Below, piece by piece: positions 8,086 to 16,875 of a stretch of DNA of 38,076 nucleotides. Every line of letters starts with the position of its first letter. Position 1 is the first letter of the stretch. Source of the stretch: Prochlorococcus sp. AG-402-A04 (lineage in GTDB: Bacteria; Cyanobacteriota; Cyanobacteriia; PCC-6307; Cyanobiaceae). Made by a program: the position numbers and the translations under genes. The DNA lies in contig QCHG01000013.1 of NCBI GenBank assembly GCA_003278045.1, positions 1 to 38,076 of the forward strand. The letters run 5' to 3'. The notes beneath the pieces are model-generated. The model saw only the letters and a list, made by a program, of their open reading frames with translations. It had not been told where the DNA came from and did no database searches.

Positions 8086-9691
8086 AAAATTTAAATTTAT
8101 TTACTTTCAAGCATTTTGTAAGTAAAAAATAGATCACAAAAAAAGTTAGAGTTCCAAATATTAATAATAAAAATTCTGCGAGATTTGAATTGAAGTTATT
8201 CGTAGTTTGGAGAATAGTAAAACAAAGGGTGCTATCTATAAATGCTGCTAATGACATGAGGCTAATTTTCCTCAATAAATCCAAGTTAGGTAAATGGATA
8301 TCTTCATTTCGCAGATTAAAAGAAAGCAAAATACAGACTATAAGGTTGACTATTACTGAAGATAAAATTATTCCCACAACTCCGAAATTATATGGAGAAA
8401 GATTCCCAAAATTTTTAATTGGGGCACCAATTAAAAACCAATCAAAAAAAATATTAAATATTATCCCTGCAAATGAAGACTTAAAAGGGAAGTTTGTTTT
8501 TTCTATTGAATAGTAAGTTCTTACTAATAAATCTCTATAAAGATAAAATGGTATGCCAACTGCATAAGCAATTAATATATTTTTTACTTTTAAAGTTGCT
8601 GAATAATCAAAAGATCCTCTTTGAAAAACTAATTGTACGATTTGATTATTGAATGTTATGAAAAATCCGGTTAAAAAAATAGCTGTCAAGAAACAGTACT
8701 CTACCCCAGATATCAATTTTTTTTGGAGACCTCTTTTGTCTTTTTCACTTCTTAACTTAGAAAATTTTGGAAGTAATGGCAGAATCAAGGAGTTGGATAA
8801 TATGCCTAAGGGGGCTTGTATAAGAAAGTTTCCGTAAGCTAGTCCAGATGCTGCGCCTTGAAAACTTGAAGCGAAAAACATATCGATAAAAACATTAATT
8901 TGACTTAAACCTGATGAGATAGATGCTGGAATAATTAGTTTGAAAATTCTCCTCTCTTCATCTTTAAATAAATTGAAGGTTGACTCTAATCTCAAGAGAC
9001 CAATTTTATTTATTTCCCAAATTTGAACAAAAAACTGAATTAAAGTTCCTGTCAAAGTTGCAAATGCCAGTAATCCCGTGGAAGTAAAGAAATTGGAAGA
9101 TGTATTTTCTTGGTTAAAAATCCAACTAAATAAAATAAAAAAAATAATAGTTACGCTTGTTATTGCAGGACTTATACTTGATAAAAAGAATTTTCTTTGG
9201 GAATTTAAGGCGCCAAAGCTTAAACCTATGAAGCCGGATAAAGGGATGCAAGGTGTAAGTATTTGTAATTGGTAAGTGGCAATAGATTTTGCTTCGTAAC
9301 TTAAATTCGGGGCCAATAAATCAATTAATAAACTGGAATTTGAGTAAATCAATATGGCTAAAATTATTAATAATATTGAAAGTTTTATGCTTACTTGAGT
9401 TAAAACAATCCCTCCATTTTTTTTGTTTAGCGGAGTTAAAACTGCAACGACTGCGTTATGCAAGGGACCATTAATACCCCCAATGATTATTAGCAAAAAA
9501 CCAGGAATTATATATGCATAATTAAACGCGTCGTACGTTACACCAACCCCAAAAGCAGCAGCTATAAATATTTGTCTTATACATCCAGCTAATTTACTAA
9601 GACTAGTACCAAACGAAATTGAAAAAACATTATTTTTTAAAAATGAATGCATTTGGACTGGTCTAAATTTTTCAAAAAGTTTAAGTTTCAA
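8084..9691 (-). CDS. murJ: Lipid II flippase MurJ (MviN family)
   Basis: A 535-residue polytopic inner-membrane protein of the MOP/MviN superfamily, expected to flip lipid II outward for peptidoglycan synthesis. About 14 hydrophobic segments are spread along the whole chain. Family signatures include the N-terminal FGTSLSKLAGCIRQIFIAAAFG and, mid-chain, LPLLPKFSKL followed by FQRGSFD. Length is typical. The gene stands alone on the minus strand, convergent with the DUF3181 gene and divergent from sfsA (31 bases). Confidence 0.94.
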   Translation of the reverse strand: MKLKLFEKFRPVQMHSFLKNNVFSISFGTSLSKLAGCIRQIFIAAAFGVGVTYDAFNYAYIIPGFLLIIIGGINGPLHNAVVAVLTPLNKKNGGIVLTQVSIKLSILLIILAILIYSNSSLLIDLLAPNLSYEAKSIATYQLQILTPCIPLSGFIGLSFGALNSQRKFFLSSISPAITSVTIIFFILFSWIFNQENTSSNFFTSTGLLAFATLTGTLIQFFVQIWEINKIGLLRLESTFNLFKDEERRIFKLIIPASISSGLSQINVFIDMFFASSFQGAASGLAYGNFLIQAPLGILSNSLILPLLPKFSKLRSEKDKRGLQKKLISGVEYCFLTAIFLTGFFITFNNQIVQLVFQRGSFDYSATLKVKNILIAYAVGIPFYLYRDLLVRTYYSIEKTNFPFKSSFAGIIFNIFFDWFLIGAPIKNFGNLSPYNFGVVGIILSSVIVNLIVCILLSFNLRNEDIHLPNLDLLRKISLMSLAAFIDSTLCFTILQTTNNFNSNLAEFLLLIFGTLTFFVIYFLLTKCLKVNKFKF

Positions 9692-9722
9692 TTATATTTG
9701 ATTTCTAACTAACGACATATTT

Positions 9723-10463
9723 ATGAATGATCGGTTAATTGATTTTGATCCATTAATTGAAGGGGTTTTAATAAAGAGGTATAAAAGGTTTCTTGCAGAT
9801 ATTGAATTAGAGAGTGGAGAGGTAGTAACTGCTCATTGTGCTAACACTGGCCCAATGAAGGGACTTTTGAGTGAGGGAGCAAAAGTAAGAATAAGTGTTT
9901 CCTCTTCTCTAAATAGAAAATTACCTTTTACTTGGGAACAGATATGTGTTATTAATGCAAAAAATGAGGAGGTTTGGGTAGGTATCAATACTCTATTTGC
10001 AAATAAGTTAATCAAAAAGGTGATTGAGAAAAATTTGCTAATAGAAACAATAGGCGAAATAGAGACAATCAAATCTGAAGTTCCCTATGGAAAAGATAAA
10101 AAAAGCAGAATTGACTTTTTTTTAACCCCAAAATCTTCAAATCCTGATAAACGTAACATTTACCTAGAGGTTAAAAATACGACTTGGATTAGAGAAAATG
10201 TTGCTCTATTCCCTGATACTGTAACGAAAAGAGGCCAAAAACACCTCATAGAATTAAAGGAATTAATTCCTGAAAGTAAAAGTGTATTAGTACTTTGTAT
10301 TACAAGAAAAGACGCTTGTTTTTTTTCCCCCGGAGATGAGGCAGATCCCTTATACGGCAATCTTTTTAGAGAATCTTTAAGTGCAGGAATGATAACGATT
10401 CCTTGTTCCTTTGAATTTCATAAAGACCACATATCATGGAGAGGAATTAAACCTTTGAAATAA
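9723..10463 (+). CDS. sfsA: SfsA family nuclease-like protein
   Basis: A 246-residue SfsA protein. The N-terminal OB-like part carries the family motif HCANTGPM (residues 38-45, commonly CPNTGxM). The C-terminal PD-(D/E)XK-like part has SRIDFFL and YLEVKNTT, which supply the acidic/lysine catalytic positions, followed by [13 protein letters not shown]. The name comes from E. coli sugar-fermentation stimulation, while the fold suggests a nucleic-acid nuclease; the true role is unsettled. A short, all-A/T hairpin (10493-10511) downstream is a weak terminator candidate. Confidence 0.93.
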   Translation: MNDRLIDFDPLIEGVLIKRYKRFLADIELESGEVVTAHCANTGPMKGLLSEGAKVRISVSSSLNRKLPFTWEQICVINAKNEEVWVGINTLFANKLIKKVIEKNLLIETIGEIETIKSEVPYGKDKKSRIDFFLTPKSSNPDKRNIYLEVKNTTWIRENVALFPDTVTKRGQKHLIELKELIPESKSVLVLCITRKDACFFSPGDEADPLYGNLFRESLSAGMITIPCSFEFHKDHISWRGIKPLK

Positions 10464-10546
10464 ATAAAATCTTGATATTTTGAAACTTCTGAAAATTAAA
10501 TTTTTTAATTTAACAAATTATTTTTTAAGGTGCAACTATAAAAATG

Positions 10547-10589
10547 GTATCAACAACTACTAGACACCGATAAGTTTTTTGAATAAATT
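10547..10589 (+). promoter_or_regulatory. NtcA-type promoter of amt1
   Basis: A GTA-N8-TAC palindrome (10547-10560), the consensus for the nitrogen regulator NtcA, is followed after 23 bases by the -10-like TAAATT (10584-10589). This is the spacing of class II NtcA-activated promoters, in which the NtcA box replaces the -35 element. Predicted start is near 10596, giving a leader of about 48 bases. The motif alone is common in such AT-rich DNA; its location upstream of an ammonium transporter makes it credible. Confidence 0.65.
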
Positions 10590-10602
10590 TAAATTTGAAA
10601 GG

Positions 10603-10624
10603 AAACAGTAAAAACTGTTTTTTT
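10603..10624 (+). promoter_or_regulatory. Hairpin plus U-run in the amt1 leader
   Basis: The sequence has 7-bp arms AAACAGT (10603-10609) and ACTGTTT (10614-10620), a four-A loop, and then more T, giving seven T in all to 10624. It resembles a weak intrinsic terminator but lies between the predicted transcription start and the amt1 ATG. It could act as an attenuator or a leader-stability element. Confidence 0.4.
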
Positions 10625-10643
10625 GCAGATCTAATTTTTTTTT

Positions 10644-12104
10644 ATGACCACTGCTTTGCAAACGCCTCAAAGGCGCTCTAGGTCCAAACTTCAAGATGCA
10701 AGTCTTGTGAATGGACCTATGCTCCTTTTGAGGAGTATTCGAGGATTTAGTTCAAACCGCTCTATGTTGTGGCTTGCAACTGTTCCTTTAGCTTTGTTTG
10801 GTTTAGGTATTTTTAATCTTTCAGCTCATGCAGCTGATTTACCTGAGTTGAATGCAGCTTTTCTTGCTAACAATTTATGGCTTTTGATCGCTACTATTTT
10901 GGTGATCTTCATGAACGCCGGTTTCGCTATGGTTGAGGCAGGTATGTGTCGTTCTAAGAACGCAGTAAACATCCTTGCTAAAAACCTCTTTGTATTTGCT
11001 TTAGCTGTAACTTCTTATTGGTTTATCGGCTATTCATTAATGTACGGAGGAAGTGTTGCTGACGGATGGCTTTATTTTGGAGGCTTATTCTTTGATCCAA
11101 CAGTCACCGCTGATATGGTTACTGATGCTGGATTAGTCCCAACTGTTGATTTCTTGTTCCAGTCTGCATTCGCAGGAACTGCAGCAACTATCGTTTCCGG
11201 TCTTGTTGCTGAAAGAGTTAAATTTGGAGAATTTGTTGTTTTTGCTGTTGTATTAACTGCATTTATATATCCAATTGCTGGTAGCTGGAAATGGAATGGT
11301 GGTTGGCTTGATTCTTTAGGTTTTGTTGACTTCGCTGGTTCTTCAATTGTTCACTCAGTTGGAGCATGGGCGGGTCTTGTAGGAGCTATGCTTCTTGGAC
11401 CAAGAATTGGCAAATACTCTGATGGGAAACCACAAGCTATGCCAGGACACAATATGGCTATAGCTACTCTAGGTGCATTAGTCCTATGGATAGGTTGGTA
11501 TGGATTTAACCCCGGTTCTCAACTTGCTATGGATCAATGGGTTCCATATGTTGCTGTAACAACTACTTTGGCAGCAGCAGCTGGAGCTATTGGTGCAACT
11601 ATTGTTTCAACATTAACTTCTGGTAAGCCTGATCTTACAATGATAATTAACGGAATCCTCGCTGGTTTGGTTAGTATCACTGCTGGTTGTGGTGATATGA
11701 CTCTTGCTGGAGCCTGGTTCGCAGGACTAGTAGGGGGAATTATAGTTGTATTTTCTGTCGCAGCACTTGATGCCGCTGAGATTGATGATCCTGTAGGTGC
11801 ATTCTCTGTTCACGGAGTTTGTGGTGTATGGGGTACTGTAGTTATCGGTCTTTGGGGTACAGCTGTACAAGGTGATGGAGCAGGTATGGGATTGTTCAAT
11901 GGTGGAGGTATTACCCTTCTTCTAGTTCAAGCTCTTGGTGCCGCAGCTTATGCTATTTGGACACTAGTTACTTGCTGGATTGCCTGGTCTGTAATTGGAG
12001 GATTATTCGGTGGAATCCGAGTATCTGAAGAAGAAGAGACTCAAGGCTTAGATATCGGAGAGCATGGAATGGAAGCATATCCAGACTTTGCATCTGCTAA
12101 ATAA
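10644..12104 (+). CDS. amt1: Ammonium transporter (Amt/MEP/Rh family)
   Basis: A 486-residue channel for ammonium uptake across the cytoplasmic membrane. A basic N-terminal stretch (residues 1-38) leads to a hydrophobic segment ending SAHAADLPEL that may be a cleaved signal. Eleven membrane spans follow, with family motifs FMNAGFAMVEAGMCRSKN, HSVGAWAGLVGAMLLGPRIG, GWYGFNPGSQL and the conserved histidine motif in FSVHGVCGVWG. Codon use is visibly richer in G/C and in favoured codons than its neighbours, as expected for a highly expressed gene. It has its own NtcA-type promoter and a strong terminator, so it is probably monocistronic. Confidence 0.97.
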   Translation: MTTALQTPQRRSRSKLQDASLVNGPMLLLRSIRGFSSNRSMLWLATVPLALFGLGIFNLSAHAADLPELNAAFLANNLWLLIATILVIFMNAGFAMVEAGMCRSKNAVNILAKNLFVFALAVTSYWFIGYSLMYGGSVADGWLYFGGLFFDPTVTADMVTDAGLVPTVDFLFQSAFAGTAATIVSGLVAERVKFGEFVVFAVVLTAFIYPIAGSWKWNGGWLDSLGFVDFAGSSIVHSVGAWAGLVGAMLLGPRIGKYSDGKPQAMPGHNMAIATLGALVLWIGWYGFNPGSQLAMDQWVPYVAVTTTLAAAAGAIGATIVSTLTSGKPDLTMIINGILAGLVSITAGCGDMTLAGAWFAGLVGGIIVVFSVAALDAAEIDDPVGAFSVHGVCGVWGTVVIGLWGTAVQGDGAGMGLFNGGGITLLLVQALGAAAYAIWTLVTCWIAWSVIGGLFGGIRVSEEEETQGLDIGEHGMEAYPDFASAK

Positions 12105-12123
12105 TCTAACTGAAAACTAATTT

Positions 12124-12157
12124 AAGAAACCTGACTTATGTCAGGTTTCTTTTTTTT
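12124..12157 (+). terminator. Strong intrinsic terminator after amt1
   Basis: A 12-bp perfect stem, AAGAAACCTGAC (12124-12135) with GTCAGGTTTCTT (12140-12151), has a TTAT loop and is followed by T to 12157. It is the strongest terminator hairpin I see in the window and separates amt1 from ispH. Confidence 0.95.
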
Positions 12158-12193
12158 GTCGAAAAATTTTTTAAAAAGTTGTAATATATGAAG

Positions 12194-13390
12194 ATGGATA
12201 CTCAAGCTTTTAGAAGATCCCTTCATCATTCTGATAGATACAATAGAAGGGGTTTCGATTCTCCAACAAAAAGAGCTCAAGCGCTAGAAGAAGCTTACCA
12301 AAGTGATTTGATAAGCTCTATCAGGGATAATGGCTTTACTCATACTAAAGGCAGACTAAATATTAAGTTGGCCCAAGCCTTCGGTTTCTGTTGGGGAGTT
12401 GAAAGAGCTGTAGCAATGGCTTATGAAACTAGAAGACATTACCCAAATGAGAATATTTGGATAACAAATGAAATAATTCATAATCCTTCTGTTAATGATC
12501 ATTTAAGAAAAATGAATGTAAAATTCATTTCAGCTAAAAATGGAATTAAAGATTTTTCTTTAGTTTCTAATGGTGATGTTGTTATACTTCCTGCTTTTGG
12601 AGCTACTGTCCAAGAAATGAAACTCTTGCATGAGAAAGGTTGTCACATAATCGATACAACTTGTCCATGGGTTTCTAAGGTTTGGCATACAGTTGAAAAA
12701 CATAAGAAACATGTTTTTACATCAATTATTCATGGAAAATTTAAGCATGAAGAGACTCTCGCTACAAGTTCATTTGCGGGTAAATATTTAGTTGTACTTG
12801 ATCTAGAAGAAGCAAACTATGTATCTGAATATATTCTGGGGAGAGGTAATAGAAATGAGTTTATGAACAAATTTGCTAAAGCTTGTTCTAATGGATTTGA
12901 CCCTGATAAAGATTTAGATAGAGTTGGAGTTGCAAATCAGACAACTATGCTTAAAAGCGAGACTGAGGAAATTGGAAAGGTTTTTGAAAGGACGATGTTA
13001 AAAAAATTTGGTCCAGAAAACTTAAATAGCCACTTTTTAGCTTTTAATACTATTTGTGATGCAACTGAAGAAAGACAAGATGCAATGTTTTCTTTAGTTG
13101 ATGAAGACCTTGATATTCTTGTAGTTATTGGAGGCTTCAATTCTTCTAATACTACTCACTTACAAGAAATAGCAATTACTAAAAATATTGCTTCTTTTCA
13201 CATTGACACGCCAGAAAGGATATCAGTTAAAGAAAACTCAATATTTCATAAACCACTAGGATCAGAATTAGAACTTAAAAATAATTTTCTACCTAGTGGA
13301 AAAATTAATGTTGGAATTACCTCAGGTGCATCCACTCCTGATAAGGTCGTTGCAGATGTAATTGAAAAGCTAATTGAGATTGCTTCCTGA
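12194..13390 (+). CDS. ispH: 4-hydroxy-3-methylbut-2-enyl diphosphate reductase
   Basis: A 398-residue [4Fe-4S] enzyme performing the last step of the MEP isoprenoid pathway, producing IPP and DMAPP for carotenoids, chlorophyll phytol and quinones. The three cluster cysteines are C66 ([10 protein letters not shown]), C157 (DTTCPWVSK) and C288 ([10 protein letters not shown]). Its length and the N-terminal extension ([20 protein letters not shown]) fit the cyanobacterial/plant type rather than the shorter E. coli form. I chose the ATG at 12194; an in-frame ATG two codons earlier (12188) would add only Met-Lys. Confidence 0.97.
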   Translation: MDTQAFRRSLHHSDRYNRRGFDSPTKRAQALEEAYQSDLISSIRDNGFTHTKGRLNIKLAQAFGFCWGVERAVAMAYETRRHYPNENIWITNEIIHNPSVNDHLRKMNVKFISAKNGIKDFSLVSNGDVVILPAFGATVQEMKLLHEKGCHIIDTTCPWVSKVWHTVEKHKKHVFTSIIHGKFKHEETLATSSFAGKYLVVLDLEEANYVSEYILGRGNRNEFMNKFAKACSNGFDPDKDLDRVGVANQTTMLKSETEEIGKVFERTMLKKFGPENLNSHFLAFNTICDATEERQDAMFSLVDEDLDILVVIGGFNSSNTTHLQEIAITKNIASFHIDTPERISVKENSIFHKPLGSELELKNNFLPSGKINVGITSGASTPDKVVADVIEKLIEIAS

Positions 13391-13492
13391 ATTTTTATTC
13401 ATTATTAAATTTGCTTAGTTTTTTTAATTTATTAGTCAGATAATTCCAAAAGATCTACTTTATTAACTAGAATAATGAAAAATTAACGAAGT

Positions 13493-14053
13493 ATGGAAGA
13501 CAAAGCACAAACTGATCAGGTTCAAACTGCAAGCATGAATAGAACTAAAGCGCCCCAAAAAGTTGAAGTTGTAGTTGCCAATTCATCTTCAGGGTCAGAA
13601 GTAAATATCCTTGGAGAACTTTCGATTTTTGTATTAAGAATAGGTTTTTGTGCGTTGATGATTCATCATGGCCTTGAGAAACTTCAGGATCCGCAGGGTT
13701 TTGCCGAGTTTGTGGTTGGTAAGTATTTCCCATTTTTGCCTGGTGATCCTGTTATTTGGACTTTTGGAGCAGCAATTACTCAACTGGTATGCCCAGTTGG
13801 ATTGGCTTTAGGTATTTTTGCGAGGCTTTCTTCTCTTGGTCTATTCTCCACCATGGCATTTGCAGTTTATTTTCATCTACTTGATACTGGACTAGAAGGT
13901 TTTCCTCTAGCAGTGGTTGAAGGTCACAATTATGCTTTCGAATTGTCCTTTATATATGGAGCTATTTCTCTCTATTTTCTGTGTGCAGGTCCAGGAAGGC
14001 TATCTTTATTCAGAAAAACTAATAAGATTACCTATTATCCAAAATCAACATAA
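13493..14053 (+). CDS. DoxX family membrane protein
   Basis: A 186-residue protein with a polar N-terminal 40 residues followed by about four membrane spans. The core has the DoxX features FVLRIGFCALMIHHGLEKLQDPQGFAEF and the later VCPVGLALGIFARLSSLGL and VEGHNYAFELSFIYGAISL. DoxX-family proteins are linked in other bacteria to redox or quinone-related membrane functions, but no specific role can be read here. A -10-like TAGAAT (13468-13473) precedes the ATG. It ends one base short of purH on the opposite strand. Confidence 0.85.
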   Translation: MEDKAQTDQVQTASMNRTKAPQKVEVVVANSSSGSEVNILGELSIFVLRIGFCALMIHHGLEKLQDPQGFAEFVVGKYFPFLPGDPVIWTFGAAITQLVCPVGLALGIFARLSSLGLFSTMAFAVYFHLLDTGLEGFPLAVVEGHNYAFELSFIYGAISLYFLCAGPGRLSLFRKTNKITYYPKST

Positions 14054-14054
14054 T

Positions 14055-15608
14055 TTAATGTAGAAAGTGTCTTTTTTGCGTAAATACCATAGGTATTCCT
14101 TTTAAATTACACATATCAATACTTTCTTGATCTCTTAGACTTCCTCCAGGTTGGATAATACCTTTTATTCCATATTCATTCGCTAGTTCTACAGTATCTG
14201 CAAATGGAAAAAACCCATCGCTGGCTAAGACAGCATCAGAACATAAACTTCCAGCTGCTTTTAATGCAATTTTTGCTGCTCCAACTCTATTCATTTGTCC
14301 AGCTCCAATACCAATAGTTTTTTGGTCTTTTGCAATAACAATGGCATTAGATTTCACGTGTTTACATATTTTCCATGCAAAATTTAGATCTAAGTTAATT
14401 TGATTACTCGGATTTTTATTAGTTACTGAAATCCAATTTTCAGTTTTTTCTTCACTATCGTCAGTATCTTGAACTAGTAATCCTCCCATTATTGATTTAG
14501 TAGAATTTTGATTCTTTTTTGGCAGCTGATCTTTTGAAAACTTTAAAATTCTTAAATTCTTTTTAAATTTTAAAATTTCTAAAGCCTCCTCATCAAAAGA
14601 TGGAGCGACGACACACTCTAAGAAAATATCTTTGAGGTGAATTGCGGTCTCACTATCAACATTTGAATTAAAAGCAACTATTCCTCCAAATGCACTAACA
14701 GAGTCGCATTCCAAAGCATTCAAAAACGCCTTAGAAGCTGAATTACTTATAGAGGCACCACAAGGATTATTGTGTTTTAAAATAACAGAGGCAAACATGT
14801 CGGTTTTAAGTTCATCTTTTTCTATATAGCCAAATTCTAAAACTGTTGAAAGTGCTGACTCTAGATCTAATAGATTGTTATAACTTAATTCTTTTCCTTG
14901 TAATTGTTCTGCTGAATTCCATCCAATGTTATTTAAACCATACCAGAAAGCTTTTTGATGTGGATTCTCCCCATATCTTAAGGTTTTTATAAGTGGATAA
15001 GATTCAATATATTTGGAAGATTGAAAATCTCTTTCTTCTCTTATCCAATTAGATATTGCAGTGTCATAGTCTGCTGTATGTTGAAAAGCTTCAAGGGCTA
15101 ATTTTGCTTTATATGAGTCTTTCAATTCTCCTTTTTTAATTTCTTCAAGAAAATTTTGATACTGACTAGGGTCTACTAAAACGGAAACATCTTTATGATT
15201 TTTTGCTGCAGAACGAATCATAGACGGCCCTCCGATATCAATATTTTCAATAGCATCTTCCCATTTAGCTCCCTGCTCTACAGTTTTTTTAAAAGGATAT
15301 AAATTTACAACTACTAAGTCAATTAACTCAAGATTGTTAGCTTCTATATCTTTTTTATGTTCCTCATCAGTTCTATTAGCTAATATTCCTCCGTGTATTT
15401 TTGGATGTAAAGTTTTAACTCTTCCTCCAAGAATTTCTGGAGAATTAGTAAAATCAGCAACTTTAATAACTGGAATTTTAGCCTCTATAAGATGTTTGGC
15501 AGTTCCTCCACTTGATAGAATTTTATAATTAAATTGTTCTACCAATTCCTTACAAAATGGGATTATATTTTTTTTATCAGAGACACTTACTAAAGCTAAT
15601 GGAGACAT
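14055..15608 (-). CDS. purH: Bifunctional AICAR formyltransferase/IMP cyclohydrolase
   Basis: A 517-residue enzyme for the last two steps of IMP synthesis. The N-terminal MGS-like IMP cyclohydrolase domain (about 1-130) begins LALVSVSDKKNI and contains LSSGGTAKHL and GGRVKTLHPKIHGG. The AICAR transformylase part contains LRYGENPHQKAFW, SVILKHNNPCG and, near the C-terminus, SDGFFPFADTVELA. The length is normal. It stands alone on the minus strand, convergent with the DoxX gene and divergent from the esterase gene (33 bases). Confidence 0.98.
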   Translation of the reverse strand: MSPLALVSVSDKKNIIPFCKELVEQFNYKILSSGGTAKHLIEAKIPVIKVADFTNSPEILGGRVKTLHPKIHGGILANRTDEEHKKDIEANNLELIDLVVVNLYPFKKTVEQGAKWEDAIENIDIGGPSMIRSAAKNHKDVSVLVDPSQYQNFLEEIKKGELKDSYKAKLALEAFQHTADYDTAISNWIREERDFQSSKYIESYPLIKTLRYGENPHQKAFWYGLNNIGWNSAEQLQGKELSYNNLLDLESALSTVLEFGYIEKDELKTDMFASVILKHNNPCGASISNSASKAFLNALECDSVSAFGGIVAFNSNVDSETAIHLKDIFLECVVAPSFDEEALEILKFKKNLRILKFSKDQLPKKNQNSTKSIMGGLLVQDTDDSEEKTENWISVTNKNPSNQINLDLNFAWKICKHVKSNAIVIAKDQKTIGIGAGQMNRVGAAKIALKAAGSLCSDAVLASDGFFPFADTVELANEYGIKGIIQPGGSLRDQESIDMCNLKGIPMVFTQKRHFLH

Positions 15609-15641
15609 TATGGGAAAGTTTACTTACTTAAGAATATAAAC

Positions 15642-16259
15642 ATGAAATATGCAATCAATCATGAATTTGTCTCGATTAGCTCTCAAACTGCAACTCATAG
15701 AATTATTTTGATGCATGGTTGGGGAGCTGATGCAGATGACCTTTTAACAATTGGAAAGGAGATGACTGAAAAAATAAATCTTGATTTTGAAGTAATTTCT
15801 TTGCGGGCGCCTGGATTACACCCAAGCGGTCAGGGAAGACAGTGGTATGGATTATACCCACATGATTGGAATGGAGCTGAGGTTGAAGTAAATAAACTTT
15901 TAGTTACATTAAAAAAATTTGATAATGATCAGATTCCACTAAGAAAAACAATTTTGTTGGGGTTCTCTCAGGGGGCGGCAATGGCAATTGATGCGGGATT
16001 TAGGTTAAATTTTGGATTAATTGTTGCTTGTAGTGGTTATCCTCACCCCAACTGGGCCCCAGTAGAAAATTTCTCCCCATTGATTATTAGTCATGGTTTA
16101 TTTGATGACGTTGTGCCTATAGATGCTTCTAGGACAATTTATGAAAAGGTAAAGAGTAAGTCTTCTAAATTTTGTGAATTATTAGAATTCTATGGAGTTC
16201 ATCAAATTGATTCAAATTTAGTTAATTTTATAAGTTCGAATATAAGTAATATTTTTTAA
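15642..16259 (+). CDS. Phospholipase/carboxylesterase family hydrolase
   Basis: A 205-residue cytosolic alpha/beta hydrolase of the Abhydrolase_2 (phospholipase/carboxylesterase) type. The oxyanion loop HGWGADADDL lies near residue 25 and the nucleophile is S109 in GFSQGAAM. Likely catalytic partners are the Asp in HGLFDDVVP and the His in GVHQID near the C-terminus. No signal peptide is present. The substrate is unknown; family members cleave short acyl esters or deacylate proteins. Its stop overlaps the convergent DUF3155 gene by four bases. Confidence 0.85.
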   Translation: MKYAINHEFVSISSQTATHRIILMHGWGADADDLLTIGKEMTEKINLDFEVISLRAPGLHPSGQGRQWYGLYPHDWNGAEVEVNKLLVTLKKFDNDQIPLRKTILLGFSQGAAMAIDAGFRLNFGLIVACSGYPHPNWAPVENFSPLIISHGLFDDVVPIDASRTIYEKVKSKSSKFCELLEFYGVHQIDSNLVNFISSNISNIF

Positions 16260-16624
16260 ACAAAAGCATATTCATATTCTTCAATTTCTTCCCAATCATC
16301 TGCAGTAAGTTCTAGACCCTCAAATATTTTTTCTTCACCAATTCCTTCAACTACAACTTTTAGTGATGGAAATAGAAAATGATTTTCTTCAGCATATTGG
16401 GCGCTAAATAAACCTTTTTCACCCCAAAAAAATCTATCGGTGGTGTGTTCATTTCTTCTGACATTAAAAACTGAAGGCGCAGAAAGACCATTTTCAGCTA
16501 TGAACCTTCTTGCTGCTGTAACTGGTTTATGTTTGCCAGTTTCGATATGATAAATAGGAACATGTGCCATTACTCTTTGGCCAGCCAATCTTCTTCTGCT
16601 GATTCTTTTCCTTTTTTTTGACAT
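16256..16624 (-). CDS. DUF3155 family protein
   Basis: A 122-residue soluble protein of the cyanobacterial DUF3155 family, function unknown. The N-terminus is strongly basic (MSKKRKRISRRRLAGQRVMA), which suggests nucleic-acid or ribosome contact but does not prove it. The middle carries KPVTAARRFI and the C-terminus is acidic (TADDWEEIEEYEYAFV). It has an unusually clear Shine-Dalgarno AGGAG (CTCCT at 16634-16638 on the plus strand) nine bases before its ATG, and a long leader containing a hairpin. Confidence 0.8.
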   Translation of the reverse strand: MSKKRKRISRRRLAGQRVMAHVPIYHIETGKHKPVTAARRFIAENGLSAPSVFNVRRNEHTTDRFFWGEKGLFSAQYAEENHFLFPSLKVVVEGIGEEKIFEGLELTADDWEEIEEYEYAFV

Positions 16625-16651
16625 TGATTGGTACTCCTGAAATTATTAATG

Positions 16652-16680
16652 AGATTAGTCTTATTTATTTTTACTAATCT
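16652..16680 (-). promoter_or_regulatory. Inverted repeat in the DUF3155 leader
   Basis: Perfect 8-bp arms AGATTAGT (16652-16659) and ACTAATCT (16673-16680) flank a 13-base T-rich loop, 27 bases upstream of the DUF3155 ATG. No T run follows on the minus strand, so it is not a standard terminator. It may be a leader hairpin or an operator. Confidence 0.4.
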
Positions 16681-16714
16681 TATATATGTGATTTAAATTC
16701 ACTTCAAATTACAT

Positions 16715-16792
16715 AGAGGACCCATCAACCCCTGATGTAGCTTAAAATATGATTAAATATTCATATTTAAGGCTGGCGAAAGTCAGACCTCT
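16715..16792 (+). ncRNA. Candidate structured RNA between DUF3155 and the histidine kinase gene
   Basis: Several stems nest in 78 bases. AGAGG (16715-16719) can pair with CCTCT (16788-16792). Inside are CATCA/TGATG (16723-16737, loop ACCCC), a 10-bp A/T stem with one bulge around 16742-16769, and CTGGC-GAAA-GTCAG (16773-16786), a GNRA-capped hairpin with one G-U pair that AGG/CCT can extend. The outer CCT is shared by two alternative pairings. A TTATAT element near 16680-16685 could be a -10. The GNRA loop favours the plus strand. I match it to no family I know; it could be a small RNA or the kinase gene's leader. Confidence 0.35.
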
Positions 16793-16875
16793 TTATATAT
16801 CTTAATACTTTTTTCATATTTTACAAGCCCTTTTTCAAGTTTTTTTTTAAAAAATTTCCCAAAATTTCATTAATT

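Noticed and set aside
10493..10511. Eight-bp A/T-only inverted repeat after sfsA as a terminator
   Set aside because: The stem is entirely A-T, has only a three-base loop and no adjacent T run, so it would be very weak; noted only in the sfsA entry.
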